Positions 50,735 to 60,078 of a stretch of DNA of 64,000 nt are shown piece after piece. Source of the stretch: Rhodovulum sulfidophilum (GTDB lineage: Bacteria; Pseudomonadota; Alphaproteobacteria; Rhodobacterales; Rhodobacteraceae); assembly GCA_003241785.1 (NCBI GenBank), contig QFPW01000009.1, forward strand, positions 83,451-147,450, written 5' to 3'. Each line of letters starts with the position of its first letter. Positions within the stretch are counted from its first letter, which is position 1. A model generated the notes under the pieces. It had not been told where the DNA came from. It worked only from the letters and a program-made list of their open reading frames with translations, and made no database searches. Position numbers and translations under genes: made by a program.

Positions 50735-53500
50735 TCACTCCGCGCCCGGCTCCTCGTCCTCGGCCGCGGCGCCCTCGACGCCGTTCTCGGCCACGAGCGC
50801 CACCGAGACGACCCGCTCGCCGGATCCGGTGTTGAAGACCCGCACGCCGCCCGCGCCGCGCGAGCGGAACGAGATGCCCGCGACCGGCACGCGGATCGAT
50901 TGTCCCGCGTCGGTCGCGAGCATGATCTGGTCACCCATCTCCACCGCGAAGAGCGTGGCGAGCGGACCGCCCCGCATCGCGCGGTCCATCGCGGCGACGC
51001 CCTGGCCGCCCCGGCCGCGCACCGGATAGTCGTGGCTCGACGAAAGCTTGCCCGAGCCGTTCTCGGTGATGGTCAGGAGCAGGTCTTCCGCCTCGGACAT
51101 CTCGACGTAGCGCGTCTGGCCGAGCTCGAAGTTTCCGAGGGCGGCGTCCTCGCCTTCCTCGGCCTCGATCTCCACCTCCTCCTCCGGCGCGCCCATGACG
51201 GCGCGGCGGCGCTTGAGATAGGCCGCGCGCTCCTCGGAGGTCGCGTCGAAATGCCGGATCACCGCCATCGAGACCACCTCGTCGCCCGCGGCGAGCCGGA
51301 TGCCGCGCACGCCGGTCGAATCGCGGCCCTTGAAGACGCGGACATCCGGGACCGGGAAGCGGATCGCCTTGCCAAGGCGCGTCGTCAGCATGACGTCGTC
51401 TTCCTCGGAGCAGATCCGCGCGTTGATGAGCCGCGTGCCCTCGGGCAGCTTCATCGCGATCTTGCCGTTCCGCATGATGTTGGTGAAATCGTCGAGCGCG
51501 TTGCGGCGCACGTCGCCATCGGAGGTGGCGAACATCACCTGCAGGCTCGCCCATTCCTCCTCGGGCACGTCGACCGGCATGATCGCGGCGATCGAGGTGC
51601 CCTGGTCGATCGGCAGGATGTTGACGATCGCCTTGCCCCGCGCGTTGCGCGCCGCGAGCGGCAGGCGCCAGGTCTTCAGCTCGTAGACGATCCCGCCCGT
51701 GGTGAAGAAGAGAAGCGCGGTATGGGTGTTCGCCACGAAGAGCGTGGTGACGAAATCCTCGTCCTTCGTGTTCATCCCCTGGGTGCCCTTGCCGCCCCGG
51801 CGCTGGGCCCGGTACTCGGTCAGGGGGGTGCGCTTGATGTAGCCGCCGGAGGTCACGGTCACGACCATGTCCTCGCGCTCGATCAGGTCCTCGTCCTCGA
51901 GGTCGGCGTCGTGCTCGACGATCTCCGAGCGGCGCGGCACGGCGAAGAGGCCGCGCACCTCGCGCAGCTCGTCCGAGATGATCGAGAGGATCCGCGCGCG
52001 CGAGGCGAGGATCCCGAGATAGTCCTGGATCTTGCCGGCCAGCTCCTCGAGCTCGTCGGTCACTTCCTTGACCCCGAGCGCGGTCAGCCGCTGCAGCCGG
52101 AGCTCGAGGATCGCCCGGGCCTGGATCTCGGAGAGATTGTAGGTCCCGTCCTCGTTCACCCGGTGGCTCGGATCGTCGATGAGCTGGATATAGGGCGCGA
52201 TATCGGCCGCCGGCCAGCGGCGGGTCATCAGCCGCTCGCGCGCCTCGGCCGGGTCGGCGGAGGAGCGGATCGTGGCCACGACCTCGTCCACGTTCGAGAC
52301 CGCGACCGCGAGGCCGCAGAGGACATGCGCCCGCTCCCGCGCCTTGCGCAGGTCGAAGGCGGTGCGCCGCGCGACCACCTCCTCGCGGAAGGTGAGGAAG
52401 GCGGTCAGGAACTTGCGAAGGTCGAGCTGCTCCGGCCGCCCGCCGTTCAGCGCCAGCATGTTGCAGCCGAAGGAGGTCTGCATCGGCGTGAAGCGGAAGA
52501 GCTGGTTCAGCACCACCTCGGGCGTGGCGTCGCGGCGCAGCTCCACGACCACGCGCACGCCGAAGCGGTCGCTCTCGTCCTGGACATGGGCGATGCCCTC
52601 GATCTTGCGGTCGCGCGCGTATTCCGCGATCCGCTCGATCATCGTCGCCTTGTTGACCTGATACGGGATCTCGGTCGCGACGATGGCGAAACGGTCCTTG
52701 CGGATCTCCTCGATCTTGGTGCGCGCCCGGACGATCACCGAGCCGCGGCCCTCGTGATAGGCCTTCCGCGCCCCGGCCCGGCCGAGGATGATGCCGCCGG
52801 TGGGAAAATCGGGCGCCGGGATGTAGTCCATCAGCTCCGAGACGCCGAGGTCGGGGTTCTCGATCAGCGCCAGCGTCGCGTCGATCACCTCGCCGAGGTT
52901 GTGCGGCGGGATATTGGTCGCCATGCCGACCGCGATGCCGCCCGCGCCGTTGACCAGCATGTTGGGGAACCGCGCCGGCAGGACCGAGGGCTCCATGTCC
53001 TTGCCGTCGTAGTTCGGCTGGAAATCGACCGTGTCCTTCTCGATATCCGCCATCAGATAGTCGGCGGGCTTGTCGAGCCGGACCTCGGTATAGCGCATCG
53101 CCGCCGGGGCGTCGCCGTCCATCGAGCCGAAGTTGCCCTGGCCGTCGAGCAGCGGCAGCGACATCGAGAACGGCTGCGCCATGCGCACGAGCGCGTCGTA
53201 GATCGCGCCGTCGCCGTGCGGGTGGTACTTACCCATCACATCGCCCACCGGACGGGCGGATTTCCGATACGCCTTGTCGTGCGTGTTGCCGGTCTCGTTC
53301 ATCGCGTAGAGGATGCGGCGATGGACCGGCTTCAGCCCGTCGCGCAGATCCGGGATCGCGCGGCTGACGATGACGCTCATCGCATAGTCGAGATAGGCGG
53401 TGCGCATCTCCGACTCGATCGCGATGGCAGGCCCGGAATGGACGGTGCGCGGAGCCTCCGGCTCCTGATCGGGAGTCTCGTCGTCGGGAGTATCGGCCAA
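50735..53500 (-). CDS. gyrA: DNA gyrase subunit A
   Basis: 921 residues from a TTG start (53500), the only start that keeps a normal N-terminal tail: the first in-frame ATG falls inside the conserved IESEMRTAYLDYAMSVIV. Catalytic tyrosine Y137 in AAMRYTEVR; GyrA box QRRGGKGTQG; six-bladed C-terminal DNA-wrapping domain with an acidic tail. In the quinolone pocket G98 replaces Ser83 of E. coli (HPHGDGAIYD), while the Asp87 equivalent D102 is kept. Divergent from nthA with a 90-base gap. Confidence 0.96.
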   Translation of the reverse strand: MADTPDDETPDQEPEAPRTVHSGPAIAIESEMRTAYLDYAMSVIVSRAIPDLRDGLKPVHRRILYAMNETGNTHDKAYRKSARPVGDVMGKYHPHGDGAIYDALVRMAQPFSMSLPLLDGQGNFGSMDGDAPAAMRYTEVRLDKPADYLMADIEKDTVDFQPNYDGKDMEPSVLPARFPNMLVNGAGGIAVGMATNIPPHNLGEVIDATLALIENPDLGVSELMDYIPAPDFPTGGIILGRAGARKAYHEGRGSVIVRARTKIEEIRKDRFAIVATEIPYQVNKATMIERIAEYARDRKIEGIAHVQDESDRFGVRVVVELRRDATPEVVLNQLFRFTPMQTSFGCNMLALNGGRPEQLDLRKFLTAFLTFREEVVARRTAFDLRKARERAHVLCGLAVAVSNVDEVVATIRSSADPAEARERLMTRRWPAADIAPYIQLIDDPSHRVNEDGTYNLSEIQARAILELRLQRLTALGVKEVTDELEELAGKIQDYLGILASRARILSIISDELREVRGLFAVPRRSEIVEHDADLEDEDLIEREDMVVTVTSGGYIKRTPLTEYRAQRRGGKGTQGMNTKDEDFVTTLFVANTHTALLFFTTGGIVYELKTWRLPLAARNARGKAIVNILPIDQGTSIAAIMPVDVPEEEWASLQVMFATSDGDVRRNALDDFTNIMRNGKIAMKLPEGTRLINARICSEEDDVMLTTRLGKAIRFPVPDVRVFKGRDSTGVRGIRLAAGDEVVSMAVIRHFDATSEERAAYLKRRRAVMGAPEEEVEIEAEEGEDAALGNFELGQTRYVEMSEAEDLLLTITENGSGKLSSSHDYPVRGRGGQGVAAMDRAMRGGPLATLFAVEMGDQIMLATDAGQSIRVPVAGISFRSRGAGGVRVFNTGSGERVVSVALVAENGVEGAAAEDEEPGAE

Positions 53501-53590
53501 GGGGAAGGATCCTGTTCCGGGGCGCTCAGGGGTCTGATAAGCGGTTATAGGTGCACGCCGGAGCGTGCGCAATCGCGGGAGGACCGGGGG

Positions 53591-54250
53591 ATGCCGCACG
53601 ACCATGAAGAGCACGGGTCCGGGCACGGCCACGGACATGACCATGAGCGTGGGCACGACCACGCCCACGACAACCATCTCGACCCGATGACGGCGCGGGT
53701 GATGGCGCTCGAGACCATCCTGACCGAGAAGGGCCTCGTGGATCCCGCGGCGCTCGACGCGATCATCGAGACCTATGTCTCGAAGGTCGGGCCGCGCAAC
53801 GGCGCGCGGGTGGTGGCGCGGGCCTGGCTGGAGCCCGACTACGCCGACTGGCTGCGGCGGGATGCGACGGCGGCGATCGCCGACATGGGCTATTCCGGCC
53901 GGCAGGGCGAGCACATGCGCGCGGTGTTCAACACCGGCGAGACGCACAACCTCGTCGTCTGCACGCTCTGCTCCTGCTACCCCTGGGCGGTGCTCGGCCT
54001 GCCGCCGGTCTGGTACAAGGCGCCGCCCTACCGCGCGCGCGCGGTCAGCGATCCGCGCGGCGTGTTGCGCGAATTCGGGCTGGAGCTGCCGGCGGAGACG
54101 AGGATCCGCGTCTGGGACTCGACGGCCGAGCTGCGCTACCTCGTCGTGCCCGAGCGGCCCGGGGGCACCGAGGGGCTCGGACTGGAGGAGCTCGCCGATC
54201 TCGTCGGCCGCGACGCGATGATCGGCACGGCGCTGGCGGGCGCGAAATGA
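53591..54250 (+). CDS. nthA: Cobalt-type nitrile hydratase, alpha subunit
   Basis: 219 residues. Hydrates nitriles to amides. The metal motif is VC124-T-L-C127-S-C129; threonine in CTLCSC marks the cobalt type (iron types have serine). Two of these cysteines become oxidised in the active enzyme. The first 29 residues carry 11 histidines alternating with Asp, Glu and Gly, an unusual metal-binding tail. Overlaps nthB by ATGA. No amidase is next door. Confidence 0.93.
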   Translation: MPHDHEEHGSGHGHGHDHERGHDHAHDNHLDPMTARVMALETILTEKGLVDPAALDAIIETYVSKVGPRNGARVVARAWLEPDYADWLRRDATAAIADMGYSGRQGEHMRAVFNTGETHNLVVCTLCSCYPWAVLGLPPVWYKAPPYRARAVSDPRGVLREFGLELPAETRIRVWDSTAELRYLVVPERPGGTEGLGLEELADLVGRDAMIGTALAGAK

Positions 54251-54909
54251 ACGGGCCGCAGGATCTGGGCGGGCAGCAGGGCTTCGGCCCGGTCGCGCCC
54301 GAGGTGGACGAGCCCTTGTTCCACGCGCCCTGGGAGGCGCGGGCGATGGCGGTCACGATCGCGAGCGGCGCGCTCGGCGCCTGGACGATCGACGAAAGCC
54401 GCCACATGCGCGAGAGCCTCGGCTGGGTCACCTACTACCAGTCGAGCTACTACGAGATCTGGATCCGGGCGCTGGAGAAACTGCTGGAGCGGCACGGCCT
54501 CGTCGCCGCCGACGAGCGGGCGGCGGGCCACGCGCTCCACGGCGGGCGCGAGCCGCCCCGGCCCGCGCTCCCGGCCGCGGCGGTCGCGGGCGCGCTGGCG
54601 CGCGGCACGCCCTGCGACCGGCCGGTGGCGTCGCCGCCCCGGTTCGCGGCGGGCGACCGGGTGCGGACGCTGGCGATGAACCCCGCCGGGCATACCCGGC
54701 TGCCGCGCTATGCCCGCGACAAGACGGGCGTGGTCGAGACGGTGCAGGGCGGGTTCGTCTTTCCCGACACCAACGCGCATGGCGGCGGCGATTGCCCGGA
54801 ATGGGTCTATACCGTCGTCTTCGCGGCCGAGGACCTCTGGGGCGCGGACGCGGATCCGGGCTCGACGGTCTCGGTCGATGCCTGGGAGAGCTATCTTGAA
54901 CCCGCCTGA
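54247..54909 (+). CDS. nthB: Nitrile hydratase, beta subunit
   Basis: 220 residues. Helical N-terminal part (MNGPQDLGGQQGFGPV, then FHAPWEARAMAVTIA and YEIWIRALEKLL) and a C-terminal SH3-like barrel (FAAGDRVRTL, HTRLPRYARDKTGVVE). It forms half of the active-site channel with NthA. Overlaps the accessory gene by 14 bases. Confidence 0.93.
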   Translation: MNGPQDLGGQQGFGPVAPEVDEPLFHAPWEARAMAVTIASGALGAWTIDESRHMRESLGWVTYYQSSYYEIWIRALEKLLERHGLVAADERAAGHALHGGREPPRPALPAAAVAGALARGTPCDRPVASPPRFAAGDRVRTLAMNPAGHTRLPRYARDKTGVVETVQGGFVFPDTNAHGGGDCPEWVYTVVFAAEDLWGADADPGSTVSVDAWESYLEPA

Positions 54910-55219
54910 GACCCTGCCGCGCGAGGAACCCGGCGCCCCGGCCTTCGCCGCGCCCTGGGAGGCGAAGGCCTTCGCGCTCATGGTGCTGCTGCGCGACCGG
55001 GGGCTCTTCACCGCGACGGACTGGGCCGCGGCGCTGGGCGCGGAATGCGCGCGAGGCGGCCCCTATTACGAGGCCTGGCTCCGCGCGCTCGAGAGTCTGC
55101 TCGCGCGCGCCGGGGTCGCGGGCGCCACCGAGATCGCGGCGCTCGCGCGCGACTGGGAGCGCGCGGCGGAGGCGACGGCGCACGGAACCCCGATCCGGCT
55201 CGAGAACCTCCGCCCCTAG
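54896..55219 (+). CDS. Nitrile hydratase accessory (activator) protein
   Basis: 107 residues from a TTG start with GGGAG upstream; no ATG gives the full family length. It resembles the N-terminal half of NthB: FAAPWEAKAFAL against FHAPWEARAMAV, and YYEAWLRALESLLA against YYEIWIRALEKLLE. Small proteins like this load cobalt by subunit swapping with the beta subunit. Standard nthA-nthB-activator order supports the call. Confidence 0.85.
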   Translation: MNPPETLPREEPGAPAFAAPWEAKAFALMVLLRDRGLFTATDWAAALGAECARGGPYYEAWLRALESLLARAGVAGATEIAALARDWERAAEATAHGTPIRLENLRP

Positions 55220-55278
55220 AACCCCGGGTTTCCGGCGCTTATATGGCGGGCGGGCCCCCGAAGGGGCGCGGAGGACTT

Positions 55279-55842
55279 ATGAGCGAACAGGAACGGTTTC
55301 CCGGCTGGCACGGGACCACGATCATCGGGGTCAGGAAGGGCGGCCGCGTCGTCGTCGCCGGCGACGGGCAGGTCAGCCTCGGCCAGACGGTCATCAAGGG
55401 CACGGCGCGCAAGGTCCGCCGCCTCGCGCCCGGTGGCAAGGACGTGGTCTGCGGCTTCGCCGGATCGACCGCCGACGCCTTCACCCTGCTCGAGCGGCTC
55501 GAGAAGAAGCTCGAGGCGGCGCCGGGCCAGCTCGCCCGCGCCTGCGTCGAGCTCGCCAAGGACTGGCGCATGGACAAGTACCTGCGCAACCTCGAGGCGA
55601 TGCTGATCGTCACCGACGGGTCGGAGCTTTTCGTCATCACCGGCGCGGGCGACGTGCTCGAGCCCGAGCACGACATCGCGGCGATCGGCTCCGGCGGAAA
55701 CTACGCGCTGGCGGCGGCGCGCGCGCTCATGGACACCGACCTCGACGCCGAGGCGGTCGCGCGCAAGGCGATGGCGATCGCCGCCGACATCTGCGTCTAC
55801 ACCAACGGCAACCTGACGGTGGAGAGCCTCGATGCCCGGTGA
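55279..55842 (+). CDS. hslV: ATP-dependent protease, peptidase subunit HslV
   Basis: 187 residues, proteasome-beta fold. T13 in WHGTTI becomes the N-terminal nucleophile after cleavage of the first 12 residues; the GSGGNYALAAARALM and DICVYTNGNL motifs are present. It degrades misfolded proteins with HslU, encoded 45 bases downstream. CGGAGG precedes the ATG. Confidence 0.96.
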   Translation: MSEQERFPGWHGTTIIGVRKGGRVVVAGDGQVSLGQTVIKGTARKVRRLAPGGKDVVCGFAGSTADAFTLLERLEKKLEAAPGQLARACVELAKDWRMDKYLRNLEAMLIVTDGSELFVITGAGDVLEPEHDIAAIGSGGNYALAAARALMDTDLDAEAVARKAMAIAADICVYTNGNLTVESLDAR

Positions 55843-55887
55843 GGGCGGGGCTTTCGAGCGCGTGAACTCCAAATCCGTGGAAGCACA

Positions 55888-57198
55888 ATGACCAACCTCA
55901 CCCCCCGCGAGATCGTCTCCGAGCTCGATCGCTTCATCATCGGCCAGGGAGATGCCAAGCGCGCCGTCGCGGTCGCGCTGCGCAACCGCTGGCGGCGCAA
56001 GCAGCTCGCCGACGACATCCGCGACGAGGTCTATCCGAAGAACATCCTGATGATCGGCCCGACCGGCGTCGGCAAGACCGAGATCTCGCGCCGCCTCGCG
56101 AAGCTCGCCAAGGCGCCGTTCCTGAAGGTCGAGGCCACGAAATTCACCGAGGTCGGCTACGTCGGCCGCGACGTCGAGCAGATCATCCGCGATCTCGTCG
56201 ACGCCTCGATCGCGATGACGCGCGAGCTGATGCGCGAGAAGGTCAAGGCGACCGCGCATTCCGCCGCCGAGGAGCGCGTGGTCGACGCGCTGGCCGGGGA
56301 GGGCGCGCGCGAGCAGACCCGCGACATGTTCCGCAAGAAGCTCCGCGCCGGCGAGCTCGACGACAAGGAGATCGAGCTCGAGGTCGCCGACACCTCGAGC
56401 CCGTTCCCCACGATGGAGATCCCGGGCCAGCCCGGCGCCGGGATGATGGGCGGCGTCAACCTCGGCGACATCTTCGGCAAGGCCTTCGGCGGCCGGAAGA
56501 CCCGGCGCCGGATGACGGTCGCGGCCTCCTACCAGCTCCTGATCACCGAGGAGGCCGACAAGCTGCTCGACACCGAGGTCGTGACCCGCGAGGCGATCGA
56601 GGCGGTGGAGCAGAACGGCATCGTCTTCATCGACGAGATCGACAAGGTCTGCGCCCGCGCCGAGACCCGCGGCGCCGACGTCAGCCGCGAGGGCGTGCAG
56701 CGCGACCTCCTGCCGCTGATCGAGGGCACGACGGTCTCGACCAAGCACGGGCCGGTCAAGACCGACCACGTGCTCTTCATCGCGAGCGGCGCCTTCCACA
56801 TCGCGAAACCCTCGGATCTGCTGCCCGAGCTGCAGGGCCGCCTGCCGATCCGGGTCGAGCTCCGCGCGCTGACCGAGGCGGATTTCGTCCGGATCCTGAC
56901 CGAGACCGACAACGCGCTGACGCGCCAATACGCGGCGCTGATGGCGACCGAGGGCGTCGGGGTCGATTTCACCGAGGACGGGATCGCCGCGCTGGCGCGG
57001 ATCGCCGCCGAGGTGAATTCGACGGTCGAGAACATCGGCGCGCGCCGGCTTTACACCGTGCTCGAGCGGGTCTTCGAGGACCTGAGCTTCACCGCGCCGG
57101 ACCGCGACGGCGAGAAGGTCACGGTGGACGCGGTCTTCGTCGAGAAATACCTCAGCGAGCTCGCCCGCTCGACGGATGTGAGCCGCTACGTGCTCTGA
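55888..57198 (+). CDS. hslU: HslU ATPase
   Basis: 436 residues, AAA+ unfoldase that feeds HslV. Walker A GPTGVGKTE at 57-65, Walker B GIVFIDEIDK, the inserted I domain (about 110-230), sensor and arginine motifs in the C-terminal part (NIGARRLYTVLE), and the C-terminal SRYVL that docks into HslV. Operon hslV-hslU ends in a hairpin terminator. Confidence 0.97.
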   Translation: MTNLTPREIVSELDRFIIGQGDAKRAVAVALRNRWRRKQLADDIRDEVYPKNILMIGPTGVGKTEISRRLAKLAKAPFLKVEATKFTEVGYVGRDVEQIIRDLVDASIAMTRELMREKVKATAHSAAEERVVDALAGEGAREQTRDMFRKKLRAGELDDKEIELEVADTSSPFPTMEIPGQPGAGMMGGVNLGDIFGKAFGGRKTRRRMTVAASYQLLITEEADKLLDTEVVTREAIEAVEQNGIVFIDEIDKVCARAETRGADVSREGVQRDLLPLIEGTTVSTKHGPVKTDHVLFIASGAFHIAKPSDLLPELQGRLPIRVELRALTEADFVRILTETDNALTRQYAALMATEGVGVDFTEDGIAALARIAAEVNSTVENIGARRLYTVLERVFEDLSFTAPDRDGEKVTVDAVFVEKYLSELARSTDVSRYVL

Positions 57199-57225
57199 GG
57201 GCCGGCGGGCCCTCGAAGCGGTCGC

Positions 57226-57256
57226 GGCGCCTCCCGTCGGGAGGCGCCGCTTTCAT
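57226..57256 (+). terminator. Terminator of hslVU
   Basis: GGCGCCTCCC (57226-57235) and GGGAGGCGCC (57239-57248) pair over 10 bases around GTC, followed by GCTTTCATTTC. It starts 28 bases after the hslU stop. Confidence 0.82.
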
Positions 57257-57302
57257 TTCATCATGTCGGGTTCAGCCTGTGGGACGCGCGGGACGGGCCG
57301 TG

Positions 57303-57515
57303 TCAGGCGACGACGGCCTTGTGGCGCTTGACCCGCGGCTCCGGCTCCGGCGCGTAGGCGGCCCAGACCGCCCCCGGCACCAGGGTCAGCGACCCTGCGA
57401 GACTATAGGCCGCGACGGCGGCCAGTGGCCCCCATCCCGCGGCGAGCGTCGCGGCGGCGGCGCCCGCGCTCACGATTATCGAGAATAACAATCCGGCGAC
57501 CAGCTGCGGTTTCAT
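57303..57515 (-). CDS. Small two-helix membrane protein, uncharacterised
   Basis: 70 residues with two hydrophobic segments (about 5-27 and 29-52) and a charged C-terminal tail PEPRVKRHKAVVA. Family not recognised. A good ribosome site (GGGAGAAGG) precedes the ATG, the main reason to call it. It converges with hslU. The 271 bases upstream of it hold no recognised gene. Confidence 0.65.
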   Translation of the reverse strand: MKPQLVAGLLFSIIVSAGAAAATLAAGWGPLAAVAAYSLAGSLTLVPGAVWAAYAPEPEPRVKRHKAVVA

Positions 57516-57786
57516 GGCCTTCTCCCTACGACCCGCGGGGTTGTCCCCTATCCCATCTTATCGACGCGTCCGGGGGCAAAAAGTTCCTGCCACGCGGCGT
57601 GCCGTTGCAACAGAGATACAGTCAGGAGATTTTTGTTCAATATGCTACTTTCGGCTTGGACCTCCCGCGATCACGGGGGAATTCGGCGGTCTTCCGCCCC
57701 GGACGGGTCCAGGTTTGTCCTGAAAATAAAAGACAAAAGCGCGGGGCTAGGCGCTCAGCGATCAAAATAGGCCTGATTCGATCGCG

Positions 57787-58608
57787 CTAGAGTGTCGCGA
57801 AGGTGATCCCGAGAATCCGTTCGATTGCGCGTCCGGCGATCGCCGCGTGGGCCAGGACCTCCTCGATCGTGTCCGGCATCTGCTCCGGGCCGCCGGTCGC
57901 GGCGTTGGTGATGGCCGAGAGGCCGAGCACCTTCATCCCGGCGTGGTTGGCCGCGATCACCTCGAGCACCGTCGACATGCCGACCGCGTCGGCGCCGGTC
58001 GACCGCAGCCAGCGCCGCTCCGCCGAGGTCTCGAGCGAGGGCCCGGCGATGCCCGCGTAGATGCCCCGGCGGAGCGGGAGGCCCGCCGCCTCGGCCGCGC
58101 GCGCCGCCGTCTCCCGCGCCTCGGGCGCGTAGGCGCGGCTCATGTCGGGGAAGCGCAGGCCGAGCGCGGGCTCGTACGGGCCGATCAGGGGATTGGCGCC
58201 GGTGAGGTTGAGGTGGTCCTCGATCAGCATCACCTCGCCCGGCCGGAACTCGGGGCTGAGCGCGCCGGCCGCGTTGGTCACCACGAGCGTCTCCGCGCCG
58301 AGCGCGCGCATCAGATAGACCGGCAGCGCGATGTCGCGCGCCGGCCAGCCCTCGTAGAGATGCAGCCGCCCGCGCATCAGCGCGACCCGCCGGCCGAAGA
58401 GCGCGCCGATCACCAGCTGTCCCGCGTGGCCCGGCGCGGTCGAGACCGGCATGCCGGCGATCTCGGCGTAGGGAATGGTCACCGCGTCCTCGACCGCCGC
58501 GGCGAGGTCGCCGAGGCCCGAGCCGAGGATCACCCCGAGCTCGACCGGCGCCCCGACCCGGCGCGCGATCGAGGACCGCGCGCGTTCGACCCGCTCCGCC
58601 TGCGTCAT
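57787..58608 (-). CDS. punA: Purine-nucleoside phosphorylase
   Basis: 273 residues, trimeric (type I) PNP. Splits inosine and guanosine with phosphate in purine salvage. Phosphate loop GSGLGDLA, HLYEGW, NAAGAL and the base-recognising NAATGG are seen. Its ATG overlaps the stop of the upstream amidohydrolase by 4 bases, so the two are coupled, a typical deaminase-then-phosphorylase arrangement. Confidence 0.93.
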   Translation of the reverse strand: MTQAERVERARSSIARRVGAPVELGVILGSGLGDLAAAVEDAVTIPYAEIAGMPVSTAPGHAGQLVIGALFGRRVALMRGRLHLYEGWPARDIALPVYLMRALGAETLVVTNAAGALSPEFRPGEVMLIEDHLNLTGANPLIGPYEPALGLRFPDMSRAYAPEARETAARAAEAAGLPLRRGIYAGIAGPSLETSAERRWLRSTGADAVGMSTVLEVIAANHAGMKVLGLSAITNAATGGPEQMPDTIEEVLAHAAIAGRAIERILGITFATL

Positions 58609-59933
58609 GCGATGCTCCCGGCGATGGCGGGGGTGAGCGCGCGGACGCGCCCGAGGGTCTCGGCGATGTTGACCCTGGTCAGCGCCCCGTCCCGCACCAC
58701 GCGCTGTCCGGCGACGAAGACGTCGCGCACGTCCGATTTCGCGGTCGAGAAGACGATATGCGTCATCGGGTCGAACATCGGCGTCGCATGCACGCGGTCG
58801 GTGTCGATCAGGATCATGTCGGCGAACTTCCCCACTTCGAGCGCGCCGATCCGGTCCGCGGCGCCGAGCGCCGCCGCGCCCTCCCGCGTCACCATCGCGA
58901 GCGCCTGCCGCGTCGAGACCGCGTCCGCGCGATGCGTCGCCCCCCGGTGCAGGGTCGCCGCGAGCCGGAGCGCCATCCACATGTCGAGGTCGTTGCCCGA
59001 GATCGCGCCGTCGGTCCCGACCGTGACGCGCACCCCGGCGGCGAGCATGTCGGACACGCGCGCGATCCCGGAGGCGAGCTTCAGGTTCGAGACCGGATTG
59101 TGCGAGACCGTGGCCCCGGTCCGGGCCAGGATCTCGATCTCCGCGTCGTCGAGCCAGACGCAATGCGCGAGCACGGTCCGCTCGTCGAGCAGGCCGAGAT
59201 GGTCGAGGTGCCGGATCACCGAGTGGCCGTAGCGGGTCTCGATATCCGCCTGCTCGGCCCGGGTCTCCGCCGCGTGGGTGCAGAAGAGCGCGCCGCGCTC
59301 CTCGGCGAGCGCTTTGGCCGAGGTGAGGTTGTCCGGCCCGACCGTATAGGCGCCATGCGGCATGATGGTCGGAAAGACATCGTCCGCGCCGTCGAACTCG
59401 GCGAAGAAGGCGCGCGCGGCGCGCAGCCGGTCGTCGTGGCTCACGTGGTCGACGCCGGGGAAGTCGATGAAGATCCCGCCGGTCGCGACCCGCATCCCGA
59501 GCTCGCGCGCCGCCCGCGCGGTCTCCTCGGGGAACCAGAACATGTCCATCACCGTGGTGACGCCGGAAAGCAGCAGCTCCGCGAGACCGAGCGTGGCGCC
59601 GAGCCGCACCGTCCGGCGGTTCAGGATCGCGCCCTCGGCCTTCCAGACGGTCTGGAGCCAGGGTTCGAGCGGCAGGTCCTCGACCAGCCCGCGAAAGAGG
59701 CTGTCGGCGGCGTGGCAATGGGTGTTGACGAGCCCCGGCATCAGGATCGCGCCGCCCGCGTCCACCACCTCGGCCGCGTGGCGCCCGATCGCCGCCGAGG
59801 GCCCGATCGCCGCGATCCGCCCGTCCCGGACCGCGACGGCGCCATCCGGGACCACGGTGAAATCCGCGTCCGCCGTGACGATGAGCGCGTTGGTGACGAT
59901 CAGGTCCGGGCGCGCGGCGGCGGGATCGGTCAT
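58605..59933 (-). CDS. Amidohydrolase, adenosine/MTA-SAH deaminase-like
   Basis: 442 residues, TrzA/AtzA branch of the amidohydrolase barrel. Metal ligands: H72/H74 (NTHCHAADS), a histidine in FCTHAAE, one in AHCVWL, and the Asp in VGTDGAISGN. It probably removes the amino group of an adenine-type nucleoside (5'-methylthioadenosine, SAH or adenosine) or guanine; coupling to punA favours a purine nucleoside. ATG 59933 gives the normal family start ending DLIVTNALIVTAD. Confidence 0.85.
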   Translation of the reverse strand: MTDPAAARPDLIVTNALIVTADADFTVVPDGAVAVRDGRIAAIGPSAAIGRHAAEVVDAGGAILMPGLVNTHCHAADSLFRGLVEDLPLEPWLQTVWKAEGAILNRRTVRLGATLGLAELLLSGVTTVMDMFWFPEETARAARELGMRVATGGIFIDFPGVDHVSHDDRLRAARAFFAEFDGADDVFPTIMPHGAYTVGPDNLTSAKALAEERGALFCTHAAETRAEQADIETRYGHSVIRHLDHLGLLDERTVLAHCVWLDDAEIEILARTGATVSHNPVSNLKLASGIARVSDMLAAGVRVTVGTDGAISGNDLDMWMALRLAATLHRGATHRADAVSTRQALAMVTREGAAALGAADRIGALEVGKFADMILIDTDRVHATPMFDPMTHIVFSTAKSDVRDVFVAGQRVVRDGALTRVNIAETLGRVRALTPAIAGSIA

Positions 59934-60078
59934 CCGGGAACTCCGTCTAAGACGCGCCAAGCGGTCGCACAGCTCCCCGTCCCGGTCAATCGCCAAGCGG
60001 CCTCCCGGAACCCGCGCGCGGCGCGGCGGTTGATCGGGCGCCGCTCCGGCGGCAAGCTTGGGTGGAAGGGAGGCCCCG

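Noticed and set aside
50678..53580. Upstream part of a 1190-codon plus-strand frame that runs into nthA
   Set aside because: It is antisense to gyrA. Only the part from ATG 53591 is the real nthA.
57516..57786. Short frames in the gap between the small membrane gene and punA
   Set aside because: They have no ribosome site, no known domain and overlap AT-richer promoter-like sequence; nothing supported.
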